64,000 nucleotides of DNA from Rhodobiaceae bacterium UBA4490 (lineage in GTDB: Bacteria; Pseudomonadota; Alphaproteobacteria; Parvibaculales; Parvibaculaceae). Both the position numbers and the translations under genes were made by a program. The notes under the pieces are model-generated. The model was not told the origin of the DNA. It worked only from the letters and a program-made list of their open reading frames with translations, and ran no database searches. This document shows positions 33,926-43,872 of the stretch, in pieces (the first letter of the stretch is position 1; every line of letters starts with the position of its first letter). The stretch covers positions 1 through 64,000 of the forward strand of contig DGNO01000005.1 in assembly GCA_002389665.1 (NCBI GenBank), read 5' to 3'.

Positions 33926-35103
33926 AGCCAGCCGGAAAGCGCGACACCGATGAAGGTGGCAATGGCATAGCCCAAAACGCCCAGCATCACGGCGGGTGTT
34001 ACCAGGGCATGCCAGCGCTGGCCGGCAGCTTGCGCCGCTGCCGTTGCCGGGCCAAGCGCCACGGCATTGGAAACGAGCATGGCTTCGGCCAGATCGATCT
34101 TGAAAAGCTTGGCGGCGGCAAGCACGACCGCCAGATGCACGCTCGCCATAATGCCCACAAAGGCAAAGACGGGCAGCGCGGTTTCGATCATCAGCACCAC
34201 ATTGGCACCCGCGCCCATCACCCCGAAAAAGACATACATAAAGAACATGCCGAGATCGAAATCGCCGTGCAGCTTTTCGATCTGCTGGGGAAAGAGATTG
34301 GCGACGGCAAGCGCATAAAGCGTCAAGAAGAGCACGCCGTAGCGGGAGAAATCTGCAAGCCAGCCGATTCCCGCCGCCGCGCCCCAGCCGCCGATAAGAG
34401 CTGCCGTCTCATATCCCAGAAAACAGCAGACCGCTGAAATGGCAAGCAGCAGCGCAAGCTTGCTCACCTGCACGGGCGGGAGGGCACCTTTGCGTTCGGC
34501 CTCTTCTTCCGCGCTTTCCTCTGCTGCCGCCGCCTCGACGATGGGCGAGGGGATGAAACGGCGGATGGCGCCGCGGCCCGGAATGAGCACGAGCAGCACC
34601 AGAAAAAGCGTGCCGCCCACATTGTCCGCTGCCGCCATCGCCGAAAGCAACGTGCCGTCTTCCATGCCGAGCGCCTGGCTGGTCGCGGCGAAGTTCATCG
34701 AGCCGCCGATCCAGCTTGCCCCGATGGTGGAAACGATATCGGCCGAGGAAGGGCCAAGATCGACCAGCGCATGGCCGGCAAGAACGCCTGCGACCGTGCC
34801 GAACGCGGCAATGACGAAGGTCAGCAGCATCGGGCCGGCAACGGGGAAAAGCTCGCGTAAGTTAGCGCGCATCAGCAAAAGCGGAATGGCGAGCGAGACC
34901 GCATAGGTCCAGACGACATCATAGAACGGCGAGGCAAAAGGAACGATGCGCAGGTTGGAAAGAACGATCCCGGCCAGAATGACGAGAATGACGCCAGAGA
35001 GAAACTTGCCGAGCCTTGTATGCTCGGACCAGAAGCCGAATGCGGCCAGCGCCACGAAGACCATGATGAGGCCGAAAATGTTTTCTGCGCCGATGAGCGG
35101 CAT
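33919..35103 (-). CDS. DUF819 family membrane protein
   Basis: The protein has 394 residues and is strongly hydrophobic, with about ten transmembrane segments (for example GVILVILAGIVLSNLRIV, LLTFVIAAFGTVAGVLAG). STIGASWIGGSMNFAATSQA is the conserved DUF819 (YjcL-like) core. The family resembles transporters, but no substrate is established. It overlaps the end of the convergent regulator gene by 7 bases. Confidence 0.85.
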   Translation of the reverse strand: MPLIGAENIFGLIMVFVALAAFGFWSEHTRLGKFLSGVILVILAGIVLSNLRIVPFASPFYDVVWTYAVSLAIPLLLMRANLRELFPVAGPMLLTFVIAAFGTVAGVLAGHALVDLGPSSADIVSTIGASWIGGSMNFAATSQALGMEDGTLLSAMAAADNVGGTLFLVLLVLIPGRGAIRRFIPSPIVEAAAAEESAEEEAERKGALPPVQVSKLALLLAISAVCCFLGYETAALIGGWGAAAGIGWLADFSRYGVLFLTLYALAVANLFPQQIEKLHGDFDLGMFFMYVFFGVMGAGANVVLMIETALPVFAFVGIMASVHLAVVLAAAKLFKIDLAEAMLVSNAVALGPATAAAQAAGQRWHALVTPAVMLGVLGYAIATFIGVALSGWLQ

Positions 35104-35181
35104 AGGCTCCCTCCCCGAATCTTTCCCGCGATCCGGTTAATCTGGAAGGAGAGCCCCTCACCTGCAAGGCTTAAGTGCCGC

Positions 35182-36243
35182 TTAGAGCGCCCAGCCCAGC
35201 GTGATCGAGCCGAATTGGTCCGGTTTGTCCTGCCCGTGAAACTCGCGGGTGCGGTAAAGATGGGTGAAGCTGATGCGCGTGCGCCCGATCACCGTGACGA
35301 GGCCGAGCTTGGCATCGGCAACGAAATGCTTCTTGTTGACGCTATGGCTGTCGCGGAACGTATTGCCGTCGAGGAAAATGTCCCGGGCAACGGCGCGCCC
35401 TTCAAGACCGGCAAAGACATACCAGTCGAAAGAGCTGTCGGCATGGAACCATTCAGAGCCGCCGATACCGGGATAGATGCGCGGGGGGCCGAAATCATCC
35501 GGCAGTGAGGGGCCGAGCCGCAATGTGCCGCCAAGCCCGCCATAGGTCTGCACATTGCCGACCGATAAGACACCGTAAGGAATGAAATCGGTTTCAAAAC
35601 CCAGCACCTCCGGCGTTGCGAAAATATCGCTCCGCCAGGCCCGCTCCAGCGTCAGATTGACACCGAGCTCGTTGCGCAGCTGATTGTCCCAGCCTTCCGC
35701 TTCATCCGCGCCGATCAGCACATGCCAATTGTTCTGCACTTCCTCGCCGAGCGCGGCGGGGCCCACGACACCGACATCGAGCTTCCACTGATCCTGGATG
35801 GCAAGATTGGAGTCGGACTTATAAACCGACTGCAGCGAGAAAGTGAGATGCAGCCAGGCGGCATAGGGCCGGTCATCGGCCACCAGGGCGCGTGTGTCCG
35901 TATCGTCCGGCGTAAAAATCACATGGCCGAGCGCCACACCGGCGCGATGGTGGCTTGTGTAAAGATTGGAAGAGCGGCCGGGAATGGGCAGCTCAGTCAA
36001 AGGGCCCATCCAGCCGGGAAATTGCCGGGGCTCGGAAAGCCAGGAGGCTTGCAGGCCGTTCGTATAATGCCTGTCCGTATTGGCAAAATTGGCGAAAAGA
36101 TCGTTCTCGACTTGCAGCGTCACAAAGCCGTTGTCCTGCGGCATTTCATGACCCGCTGGCGGCTGCGCCAGGGCAGGAGAGGCGGCGAGGGCAAAAGCGC
36201 ATCCCATTACCCAGTTGCGACAGGCGGTAATTTTTTTCTTCAT
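35182..36243 (-). CDS. lpxR: LpxR-like outer-membrane lipid A deacylase
   Basis: The protein has 353 residues with a signal peptide (MKKKITACRNWVMGCAFALA, cleavage at ALAQ). VTLQVENDLFANFANTDRHY has the conserved Asn-Asp pair and the Tyr-Thr-Asn-Gly segment of the family. Further on are HRAGVALGHVIFTPDDT and DDRPYAAWLHL. The last strand ends in aromatic-rich FGSITLGWAL, as in outer-membrane barrels. It should remove a 3'-acyloxyacyl chain from lipid A. I chose ATG 36243 because the signal peptide starts there. The symbol rests on family resemblance. Confidence 0.83.
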   Translation of the reverse strand: MKKKITACRNWVMGCAFALAASPALAQPPAGHEMPQDNGFVTLQVENDLFANFANTDRHYTNGLQASWLSEPRQFPGWMGPLTELPIPGRSSNLYTSHHRAGVALGHVIFTPDDTDTRALVADDRPYAAWLHLTFSLQSVYKSDSNLAIQDQWKLDVGVVGPAALGEEVQNNWHVLIGADEAEGWDNQLRNELGVNLTLERAWRSDIFATPEVLGFETDFIPYGVLSVGNVQTYGGLGGTLRLGPSLPDDFGPPRIYPGIGGSEWFHADSSFDWYVFAGLEGRAVARDIFLDGNTFRDSHSVNKKHFVADAKLGLVTVIGRTRISFTHLYRTREFHGQDKPDQFGSITLGWAL

Positions 36244-36430
36244 GATTTCCCCCGCAAGAAGCAATGCCGGCAGATAAGACGCATGGCTGAACAACGCGAA
36301 TGTCTTGACCTGGTTCCCTGATTGACGGTCCAATATTGCCCAATTGCGGTGACAATACGGCAAATAAAATGCGCCGCTGCGATCTGCGCCGGAAAAACGC
36401 GGCCAGGGACGCGATCTGGGGAGGAAGCGA

Positions 36431-38023
36431 ATGGCAAAGAGCGGCAGTGAACAAGAAAGCGCGCTGACACCGGAAGAAGCGGCGGCAAGCGGCATGGTGC
36501 TTGCGCTTCACGCGCAGCTTGCGCCGGAGCGGATGGCCGTTGCAAGCGCGGCGGGCACGCGCAGTTTCGGTGAGCTGAATGCGAGAGCCAACCAGCTTGT
36601 GCGGGCGCTGAGAGCGCGCGGTGTGGCGCCGGGTGCGGGTGTTGCGCTTTTATGTTCCAACCGGCCCGAATTCGTGGAGACCATGGCGGCCTGCCAGCGC
36701 GGCGGCTATCGCATCACGCCGATCAACTGGCACCTGACGGGAAAAGAGGTGGGCTACATCGTCGATAATTGCGAGGCCGAAGCCTTTCTTGCCGATACCC
36801 GTTTTAGCGCGAATGCAATCGAGGCGGCAGCGCTTGCTCCCGGCGCCAAGGTGAAGCTCGCCATCGGCGGCGCGATCGATGGTTTCGAGCCTTACGAGGC
36901 AGCGGTGGAGGGGCAAGCGCCGGAAAACCTCTCCGATCCCCAGCTGGGCTCGCAAATGCTCTATACTTCGGGCACGACCGGTCACCCGAAAGGGGTTTAC
37001 CGGCGCACACCGCCCGGTCCTTCGCCGCTGCTTGAAAAACTGCGCGAGACGGCGGCGTTCAAGCCGGGCGAGGATGCGGCGCTTGTCACCGGCCCGCTTT
37101 ATCACGCAGCGCCCCTGGCGCTTAATCTTCTCTTTCCTCTTGCAAGCGGTGTCGGCACCGTCCTCATGGACAAATGGGATGCGGAAGAAACATTGGCGCT
37201 TATCGAAAAGCACCGCATCACCCACACCCATGTCGTGCCCACTATGATGCACCGCATGGCAGGGCTGCCGCGCGCCGTACGGGAGAAATACGATCTTTCG
37301 TCCTTGCGCTGGATGCTGCATGGGGCAGCGCCTTGCCCTGTCCATGTGAAGGAAGAAACGATTGCCTGGCTCGGCCCCGTGGTTTTTGAATATTACGCGG
37401 CAACGGAAGGCGGCGGCGTTTTCATCGGGCCGGAAGAATGGCTCGAAAAGAAAGGAAGCGTCGGGCGCGCGCTGCCGGGCGTCACCGTCTCCATTCAGGA
37501 TGAAGAGGGCAGGGAACTGCCCGTGGGTGAAACCGGCACCGTCTATTTCAAGGCGCCGGATGTGGGCCGCTTCGAATATTTCAAAGCGCCGGAGAAAACC
37601 GAAGGCGCGTACCGCGGCCACTACTTCACCATGGGTGATATGGGCTATATCGACGAGGATGGGTTCATCTTCCTCACCGGGCGCAGCGCCGAGCTCATTA
37701 TTTCCGGCGGCGTCAATATTTATCCCGCAGAGATCGATCAGGAGCTTTTGCAACACCCCGCCGTCGCCGATGTCGCGACCATCGGCGTGCCCAACGAGGA
37801 ATGGGGCGAGGAGGTCAAGGCGGTTGTGCAGGTGAAGGAAGGCATTCATGCGAGCCCTGAACTGGCGCAGGAACTGCTTACCTTCGCCGCCAGCCGCCTG
37901 CCCGGTTTCAAGCGCCCGCGCAGCATCGACTTCGCCGAGGATCTGCCGCGCTTGCCGACGGGCAAGATCGTCCGCCGCCAGGTGCGCGCGCCTTATTGGC
38001 CCGAAGGGGGAAAGTCCATCTAA
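36431..38023 (+). CDS. AMP-forming acyl-CoA synthetase
   Basis: The protein has 530 residues. Adenylate-forming motifs: YTSGTTGHPKGV (P-loop), YYAATEGGG, TGRSAELIISGGVNIYPAEI and the C-terminal catalytic Lys in RLPTGKIVRR. It activates a carboxylic acid to its CoA thioester. The acid is not readable, but the following convergent acyl-CoA dehydrogenase suggests a fatty, aromatic or terpenoid acid. GGGGAGGAAGCGA precedes the ATG. Confidence 0.9.
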   Translation: MAKSGSEQESALTPEEAAASGMVLALHAQLAPERMAVASAAGTRSFGELNARANQLVRALRARGVAPGAGVALLCSNRPEFVETMAACQRGGYRITPINWHLTGKEVGYIVDNCEAEAFLADTRFSANAIEAAALAPGAKVKLAIGGAIDGFEPYEAAVEGQAPENLSDPQLGSQMLYTSGTTGHPKGVYRRTPPGPSPLLEKLRETAAFKPGEDAALVTGPLYHAAPLALNLLFPLASGVGTVLMDKWDAEETLALIEKHRITHTHVVPTMMHRMAGLPRAVREKYDLSSLRWMLHGAAPCPVHVKEETIAWLGPVVFEYYAATEGGGVFIGPEEWLEKKGSVGRALPGVTVSIQDEEGRELPVGETGTVYFKAPDVGRFEYFKAPEKTEGAYRGHYFTMGDMGYIDEDGFIFLTGRSAELIISGGVNIYPAEIDQELLQHPAVADVATIGVPNEEWGEEVKAVVQVKEGIHASPELAQELLTFAASRLPGFKRPRSIDFAEDLPRLPTGKIVRRQVRAPYWPEGGKSI

Positions 38024-38033
38024 CGGCCCCGCG

Positions 38034-39233
38034 TTACAGCCCCAGCACCGCTTTGGCCAGCACACCGCGCTGAATTTCGTTCGAGCCGCCATAGATCGTC
38101 GTGGCCCGCCCGAAGGCGTAATTGGAAAAGACCGTCACGGCGTGATCCGGCCCCACCGGTGCCTGCGAAACAAGACCGAGCAATTGATCCCGGTGGAAGG
38201 GCTGCGCATAAAAGGCGACAAGCTCCACGGCAAGCGTTTGCAGTTTCTGCGCAAGCTCCGAGCCGATGACTTTCAGAATCGAGGTTTCCGCGCCAAGCGT
38301 CTTTCCTGCGGCGGCTTCCGCCAGCTTGCGCAGGTTCGTGAATTCAAGGCTTGAAAGCTCGATCTCAAGTTCGGCGAGGCGGCGGCAAAAACCCTCGTCC
38401 TCGATCAGCGTCTTTCCGTCGCCGTCCCGTTCCTCGCCCGCCATTTTCTTCAGCTGGGCAATGCGGCGTTTGGATTCGGGCACGCCGGCAATTCCCGTAC
38501 GCTCGTTCGCCAGCAGGAACTTCGCATAGGTCCAGCCTTTGTTTTCTTCGCCGACGAGGTTTTCCACCGGCACTTTCACGTCCGAGAAGAACACTTCATT
38601 GAGATGGTGCAGCCCATCGATCGTCACGATCGGGCGCACCTCGATGCCGGGGCTTTTCATATCGATCAGCAAAAAGGAAATACCTTCCTGCTGTTTGACG
38701 TTCTCATCGGTGCGCACCAGGCAGAAAATCCAGTCCGCTTCATGGGCGTATGACGTCCAGATCTTCTGGCCGTTGACGATGTAATGATCGCCCTCGCGCA
38801 CGGCTTTCGTTTTCAACGAGGCAAGATCGGAGCCTGCGCCCGGTTCCGAATAGCCCTGGCACCACCACACATCGCCGGAAAGGATGCCGGGCAGGTGCCG
38901 GGCTTTCTGCGCATCATTGCCGAATGTGTAGATGACGGGGCCGACCATGGTCAGGCCGAAAGCCATGAGGCGCGGGGCGTTCGCCCGCGCGCATTCTTCC
39001 TGGAAGATATGTTTTTGTGTGACGTCCCAGCCCGTGCCGCCATGTTCTTCCGGCCAGCTAGGCGCCACCCAGCCTTTTTCATAAAGCGCGCGGTGCCATT
39101 TTTTCAGAAGCGGTTTTTCGATGCTCACCCCGACGGTCGGCGCATTGGCAATCTCCTCGGGCAGCGCTTCTTCGATAAAACGGCGTACCTCGGCGCGGAA
39201 CTGCTGCGCGGCCTCGCTTTCCTTCAACTGCAT
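38034..39233 (-). CDS. Acyl-CoA dehydrogenase
   Basis: The protein has 399 residues, the usual size. WCQGYSEPGAGSDLASLKTK is the FAD/substrate-binding signature, and TTIYGGSNEIQRGVLAKAVLGL-type residues close the C-terminus (last about 22 residues). FxSYAHEADW and PVENLVGEENKGW are typical of the long-chain/FadE-type subgroup. It oxidises an acyl-CoA to the enoyl-CoA with electron-transfer flavoprotein. The start is ATG 39233 with GGAGGGGA upstream. It is convergent with the CoA ligase (10-base gap), suggesting a shared pathway rather than a shared transcript. Confidence 0.92.
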   Translation of the reverse strand: MQLKESEAAQQFRAEVRRFIEEALPEEIANAPTVGVSIEKPLLKKWHRALYEKGWVAPSWPEEHGGTGWDVTQKHIFQEECARANAPRLMAFGLTMVGPVIYTFGNDAQKARHLPGILSGDVWWCQGYSEPGAGSDLASLKTKAVREGDHYIVNGQKIWTSYAHEADWIFCLVRTDENVKQQEGISFLLIDMKSPGIEVRPIVTIDGLHHLNEVFFSDVKVPVENLVGEENKGWTYAKFLLANERTGIAGVPESKRRIAQLKKMAGEERDGDGKTLIEDEGFCRRLAELEIELSSLEFTNLRKLAEAAAGKTLGAETSILKVIGSELAQKLQTLAVELVAFYAQPFHRDQLLGLVSQAPVGPDHAVTVFSNYAFGRATTIYGGSNEIQRGVLAKAVLGL

Positions 39234-39299
39234 GGGCGTCCCCTCCTTGCTTCTTTTACCCATTATTAACCCAGAAATCTTCCGTCTGCCCAGCGCGGG

Positions 39300-41750
39300 A
39301 TGAGGACAAGGGTTTGGAAAGCAAGCTTTCCTAGAGTGGGGCTCTATGCGCGGAACAGGGGATATGTCTTGCAGCGGCCGGCCGGAATTTTGAAGAAAAT
39401 CAGCAATTTGATGCACGTGCCGGCGCGCGCCGCCACGGCGCTGCATTCGTCCGTTCTGGCCGTGTCGGTCAGCCTGACCATGCTGGCCTTGCTGCTTGCC
39501 GCGCTTTGGTGGAACCAGCTGCGCAATGAAGAAACTATTCGCCAGCATACGGGCCAGATGCTCACCGCCTCCGGCAATATGAATGCCCGCACCGTCGATG
39601 CCTGGTTTGAGCGCCAGCGTGGCACGGTGCAAGGCTGGGCCCGGCTCGATGTGGTGGAAGGGCGCATCCGGAAAATGCTCACCGCGCCGCCCGCCGAGCG
39701 TGCAAAGCTTGAAAGCGAGCTGCGCGAATTGCTGGACGCGTTTTTGCCGCGCACGGGTTATACGGGCTATGCCTTTCTCGATGCCGAAGGGGGCGTTCTT
39801 CTCGCCTCCAACAATGAATGCGGCGCCCGCCTTTCCCGTATTCCCGCCGAAAGCCGGGAGCGGGTGCTGACCGGCAAGCCCGTGGTCGGTTTTCCCCGGT
39901 CGGGGCTTGCGCGGGTGGAGGGGCAAAAGTCCGCGCTCTTCTCCGCTGCGCCTATTTTGGGTCAAAGCGGTAAAACTATCGGTCTTCTGGCGCTTGCCAT
40001 CGATCCGGCAGGTGATTTCACGCGCATGCTCCGCAACAGCCATTTCGGCGATAGCGGGGAAACTTATGCCGTCAATGCGCAAGGGATTATCGTCAGTGAA
40101 AGCCGTTTCGGCGCGCAGATCGGGCGGCGGGCAACGGCCGGCAAGCCGGTCAAGAGCAATGCCGCCGCCCTGCCGCTCAGCGCCCTCGCCGGGCGCATGG
40201 TAAGTGAGCGCCGGAACAGCGAAGAATTTACGCCCTATACCGATTACCGGGGGGTGGCAGTGATCGGGGTGGCCCGTTGGCTGGAGGAATCCGGCGTTGG
40301 TATTCTGACCGAGGTCGATGCCAAGGAGGCCTATAAGGCGATTGACTACACCCGCTGGCAGGCCGTGCTGCAAAGCGTGGTTCTCATTCAATTATACTGC
40401 ATCCTGGCTGCGGTGATCTGGGGCGCGCGGCGCTTGATCGCACTGCGCGAGGAAAAGGCGCGTCAGTCCGAAAGCCGGATGAAAGATGCGATCGACGCCA
40501 TGCCCGCCCCATTGCTGCTCTATGATGATGGGGACTGCCTGCTGGCCTTCAACAAGGCAGCGGAAATAGCGTTCGAACCGATCCCCGATTATCTGCGCCT
40601 CGGTAAGCCGCTTCAGGAAATGGTCTGGGAATCCTTTTCCACTGGCCGCCTCAGCGCGGGCGAGGGGCTCGATGCCGCCGCCTCCTATATCAAGGTTCAG
40701 GACTTTATCATGGGCCGGTTGGAGCAGGGCGGCGCCGTCGATCTTACCGCCTCGGACGGGCGGAACTTCGAGGTTCAGCGGGTCGCAACGCAAGGCGGCA
40801 CGGCCTTCATCTTCTTCGATGTGACGGACCGGATGCGCACGCAGGAGGAAATCCGCTCCATCAACACCGCGCTTGAAAAGCGGGTGCAGGAACGCACCTT
40901 GAAGCTGGAACGGGCGAATGAAGAACTGCAGGAGGCGAACGAAGAACTGCAGGACGCTCAGGCGCGCCTGGTGCAGCACGAGACCATGGCCTCGCTCGGC
41001 AGCATGGTGGCCGGCATCGCCCATGAGATCAACACGCCGCTCGGCGTCTGCGTGACGGCGGCCTCTCATTTCCGAGAAAGCGTGAACAAGCTTTACGGCC
41101 TTTTCGATGAAGGCATCATGACGCGCTCGGATTTCGCGAAGTTCCAGGAGCTCTCGCTGCGGACGATGGAAATTCTGGAGCGCAACCTTCACCGCGCTTC
41201 CCAGCTTGTGCGATCCTTTAAATCCGTTTCCGCCGATCAGATCCATGAAGAAATCCGCACCATCGATCTCGGCACGTATGTCGAGGAGGTGGCAACGACC
41301 CTCGAGCCCATGATGAAGAAGGGCGGCCACACGCTCAAAGTTTCGATCGAGGAAAGCGCGGAGCTTGAAACCTATCCCGGCGTCATCGCGCAGATCATTT
41401 CCAATCTGGTCGCCAATGCCGTTACCCATGGGTTCGATGAACGCGGCGGCCTTATCCGCATGTCTTTGAAAAATGGCGGGATTAATTCTCTGCGTCTCAC
41501 GGTGGAAGATTCCGGCAAAGGCATTCCTCCCGACGTCGAAAAACGCATGTTCGAGCCTTTCTTCACCACCAAGCGCAAATCGGGCGGTACGGGGCTCGGC
41601 CTCAGCACGGTCTTCAATCTGGTGGTCAAGCAGCTCGGCGGGCGCATCGATTTCCGCCGTTCGGAACTGGGCGGCGCGCGGTTCGATATTTCCGTGCCGC
41701 TCGGCGCGCCGGGCGCGGTGGAAATTCACGGGCTTGAAGACAGTGCGTAA
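39300..41750 (+). CDS. Membrane sensor histidine kinase with Cache-like sensor domain
   Basis: The protein has 816 residues. A first transmembrane helix (about 50-70) and a second near 360-380 enclose a periplasmic region with Cache-like segments (GYTGYAFLDAEGGVLLASN, GDSGETYAVNAQGIIVSES). Then come a PAS-like part, a coiled coil (LERANEELQEANEELQDAQA) and the kinase: GIAHEINTPLG with H575, N-box QIISNLVANAV, G1 EDSGKGIP and G2 GGTGLGLS. All catalytic boxes are intact. ATG 39300 is the longest start; GTG or TTG codons and ATG 39411 downstream are possible. No response regulator is adjacent. Confidence 0.88.
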   Translation: MRTRVWKASFPRVGLYARNRGYVLQRPAGILKKISNLMHVPARAATALHSSVLAVSVSLTMLALLLAALWWNQLRNEETIRQHTGQMLTASGNMNARTVDAWFERQRGTVQGWARLDVVEGRIRKMLTAPPAERAKLESELRELLDAFLPRTGYTGYAFLDAEGGVLLASNNECGARLSRIPAESRERVLTGKPVVGFPRSGLARVEGQKSALFSAAPILGQSGKTIGLLALAIDPAGDFTRMLRNSHFGDSGETYAVNAQGIIVSESRFGAQIGRRATAGKPVKSNAAALPLSALAGRMVSERRNSEEFTPYTDYRGVAVIGVARWLEESGVGILTEVDAKEAYKAIDYTRWQAVLQSVVLIQLYCILAAVIWGARRLIALREEKARQSESRMKDAIDAMPAPLLLYDDGDCLLAFNKAAEIAFEPIPDYLRLGKPLQEMVWESFSTGRLSAGEGLDAAASYIKVQDFIMGRLEQGGAVDLTASDGRNFEVQRVATQGGTAFIFFDVTDRMRTQEEIRSINTALEKRVQERTLKLERANEELQEANEELQDAQARLVQHETMASLGSMVAGIAHEINTPLGVCVTAASHFRESVNKLYGLFDEGIMTRSDFAKFQELSLRTMEILERNLHRASQLVRSFKSVSADQIHEEIRTIDLGTYVEEVATTLEPMMKKGGHTLKVSIEESAELETYPGVIAQIISNLVANAVTHGFDERGGLIRMSLKNGGINSLRLTVEDSGKGIPPDVEKRMFEPFFTTKRKSGGTGLGLSTVFNLVVKQLGGRIDFRRSELGGARFDISVPLGAPGAVEIHGLEDSA

Positions 41751-41759
41751 CCGGGCCGT

Positions 41760-42656
41760 TCAAGGGGATGCCCTGACGAGCCGGAAGCCGGTATAGCTGT
41801 TTCTGAAATCCGGCGGATCGCCCTGCCGGGCGGCAAGGCGCACGGGGCCCGGTATGTCCGTCCAGGAACCGCCGCGCCGCGTCCTGAGCCTGCAATCGGC
41901 TTCGGTATCCGCAAGGCTTTCCCGCCAGCAATCGCCCGTCCACTCCCAGACATTGCCCTGCATGTCGTAAAGCCCGAACCCGTTCGGGCGGAACGCGCCG
42001 GCGGGTGAGGTGTAGAGGTATCCATCAGTGCAGCGCTCGGCGACTTTCGCGGTTTTGTTCTTGGCGGTGAGGTCGTTGACATTGGCGTAAAGGCAAGCGC
42101 GGGCAGGATCATCCCCCCAGCTATTGAGGCCTTCCGCGCCGCCGCGCGCGGCATATTCCCATTCCGCCTCGCTCGGCAGGCGGTACCGCGCGCCCGTTTC
42201 CCGCCCGAGCCAGGCAGCATAAGCCTCCGCGTCTTCCGCCGAGACGCAGACGGCGGGATGGCTGTCTTCTTGCGCAAAGCCCGGTGCCCGCCAGTTCGCC
42301 GCCGTATCCATGCGCCAGCCTTCTTCCGTCAGCGTCCAGCAGCCGGGCGCGGGAGCATAGCCGCTCTCCCTGATAAAGACGGCATAAGCGCCGCGCGTCA
42401 CCGGTATTTTGGCAAGCGCGAATGTTTCCACTTGGATCTCGCGCTGCGGGAACTCGCTTGGATCGGCGGCAGGATCGGCCGCCTCCGCGCCCATCAGAAA
42501 GCGCCCGGCTGGAAGTTCGGAAAAAGCGAAGGGTTCCGCCGCAAGTGCAGGCCCGGCGCTGAGGCAACCCAAGAAGAGCACACTTAGAAAGCGTGCCCGC
42601 CAGAGGATCGTTTCTCGCAAAAGCAGCGGTAAAAAATATGACATTATTTGTGTCAT
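41760..42656 (-). CDS. SUMF1/formylglycine-generating-enzyme-like secreted protein
   Basis: The protein has 298 residues with a signal peptide (FLSVLFLGCLSAGPALAAEP). SUMF1-domain motifs: LPAGRFLMGAEA, YRLPSEAEWEYAARGG, NVWEWTGDCW and GGSWTD. The Cys pair that defines true formylglycine-generating enzymes is missing near the C-terminus (RQGDPPDFRNSYTGFRL), so it should not modify sulfatases; other SUMF1 members bind or modify different partners. It is divergent from the GST gene. ATG 42644 is an alternative start. Confidence 0.83.
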   Translation of the reverse strand: MTQIMSYFLPLLLRETILWRARFLSVLFLGCLSAGPALAAEPFAFSELPAGRFLMGAEAADPAADPSEFPQREIQVETFALAKIPVTRGAYAVFIRESGYAPAPGCWTLTEEGWRMDTAANWRAPGFAQEDSHPAVCVSAEDAEAYAAWLGRETGARYRLPSEAEWEYAARGGAEGLNSWGDDPARACLYANVNDLTAKNKTAKVAERCTDGYLYTSPAGAFRPNGFGLYDMQGNVWEWTGDCWRESLADTEADCRLRTRRGGSWTDIPGPVRLAARQGDPPDFRNSYTGFRLVRASP

Positions 42657-42732
42657 TATGCTTGCCTCGCTCCTCCTTCCGGTGTTGAGTCGGAGAAATC
42701 ATAAAGCCGGAATAAAGGGAGGGGATAACTCC

Positions 42733-43746
42733 ATGAGCTTTGAGGGATACCGTATCATTGGCGGGCTGGGCTCGCCTTATTCCATGAAAATGCGCGCCAT
42801 TTTCCGCTACCGGCGCATTCCTCACGTCTGGATCCAGCAAACCCCCGAAACGCGGGAAGAGACCGCAGGCATCCGCCCGCCCGTCATTCCCATCATCCAA
42901 TATCCGGATGGCAGCTATCACAATGATTCAACGCCCATGATCTACGATCTGGAAGCGCGCCATGCGGGCCGCTCCGTCGTGCCGGAGGAAGAGGGCCAGG
43001 CCTTTCTCGCCCATCTGCTGGAAGACATGGCCGATGAATGGGCGACGAAAATGATGTTCCATTACCGCTGGTTCCGCGAGCGCGACCAGCGCCAGATGAG
43101 CGAATGGCTCGCTTACGATTCGCTGATGGGTAAGGGGCTCGACGGGATACGCGAATTCGCGGCTCTCTTCCGCGACCGTCAGGTAGGCCGCATGGCGCTT
43201 GTCGGCTGCACCGAAGCGAACCGGCCTTTGATCGAGGCGACTTGCACGGAAATTTTCTCTCTGCTCGATGCCCATGTCACCGAGGAGGCTTTCCTCTTTG
43301 GCGGGCGGCCGTCGCTTGCCGATTTCAGCTTCATGGGCCAGTTCTCCCAGCTCGCCGTCGATCCCACCCCGTGCGAGAAGATGCGGGCCGAGGCGCCTTA
43401 TCTCTTCCGCTGGCTGATGCAGATGGACGATCTGAGCGGCTTTGAAGGCGGGCCCTGGCGCTCGCCGGAAAAACGCCTCTCTCATGCGGTGCTCGAATTG
43501 CTGCGCATGGCAGGCAGCGTTTATTTCCCCTTCTTGGAAGCCAATGCCAAGGCGGCGGAAGCGGGCGAGGAAACCTTCCGCTTCGAGGCGCTGGGCATGG
43601 GCTATGAGCAGGGCACGTTCCGCTATCAGGTCAAATGCCTGAGCGAGCTGCGCCGGCGCTATGCGGGCCTCAGCGAAGGTGCCCGTAAGCGCCTCGAGCC
43701 GGTGCTGGAGGAAACGGGCTGCCTTGCCCCGCTTACCCGCGCCTGA
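42733..43746 (+). CDS. Glutathione S-transferase family protein
   Basis: The protein has 337 residues, longer than typical GSTs (about 210). The N-terminal thioredoxin-like part has IIGGLGSPYSMKMRAIFRY and PVIPIIQYPDGSYHNDSTPM, with the cis-Pro and Ser/Thr that hold glutathione. The helical GST_C part has LFGGRPSLADFSFMGQFSQL. The extra C-terminal 90 residues are helical. GGAGGGGATAA precedes the ATG. The substrate is unknown; enoyl or halogenated xenobiotics are typical. Confidence 0.85.
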   Translation: MSFEGYRIIGGLGSPYSMKMRAIFRYRRIPHVWIQQTPETREETAGIRPPVIPIIQYPDGSYHNDSTPMIYDLEARHAGRSVVPEEEGQAFLAHLLEDMADEWATKMMFHYRWFRERDQRQMSEWLAYDSLMGKGLDGIREFAALFRDRQVGRMALVGCTEANRPLIEATCTEIFSLLDAHVTEEAFLFGGRPSLADFSFMGQFSQLAVDPTPCEKMRAEAPYLFRWLMQMDDLSGFEGGPWRSPEKRLSHAVLELLRMAGSVYFPFLEANAKAAEAGEETFRFEALGMGYEQGTFRYQVKCLSELRRRYAGLSEGARKRLEPVLEETGCLAPLTRA

Positions 43747-43872
43747 ACCGCTGTTCAGCCCGAAGAGACGCGCCATGAACACACGGCTGTGAGTATTTGA
43801 GCCTTGCCGGGGCCTTCCCCGCGGGCTTAACTCCCGCCATCGCTATTCAAAAAAGAAAAGGGGAGGGTTCAG

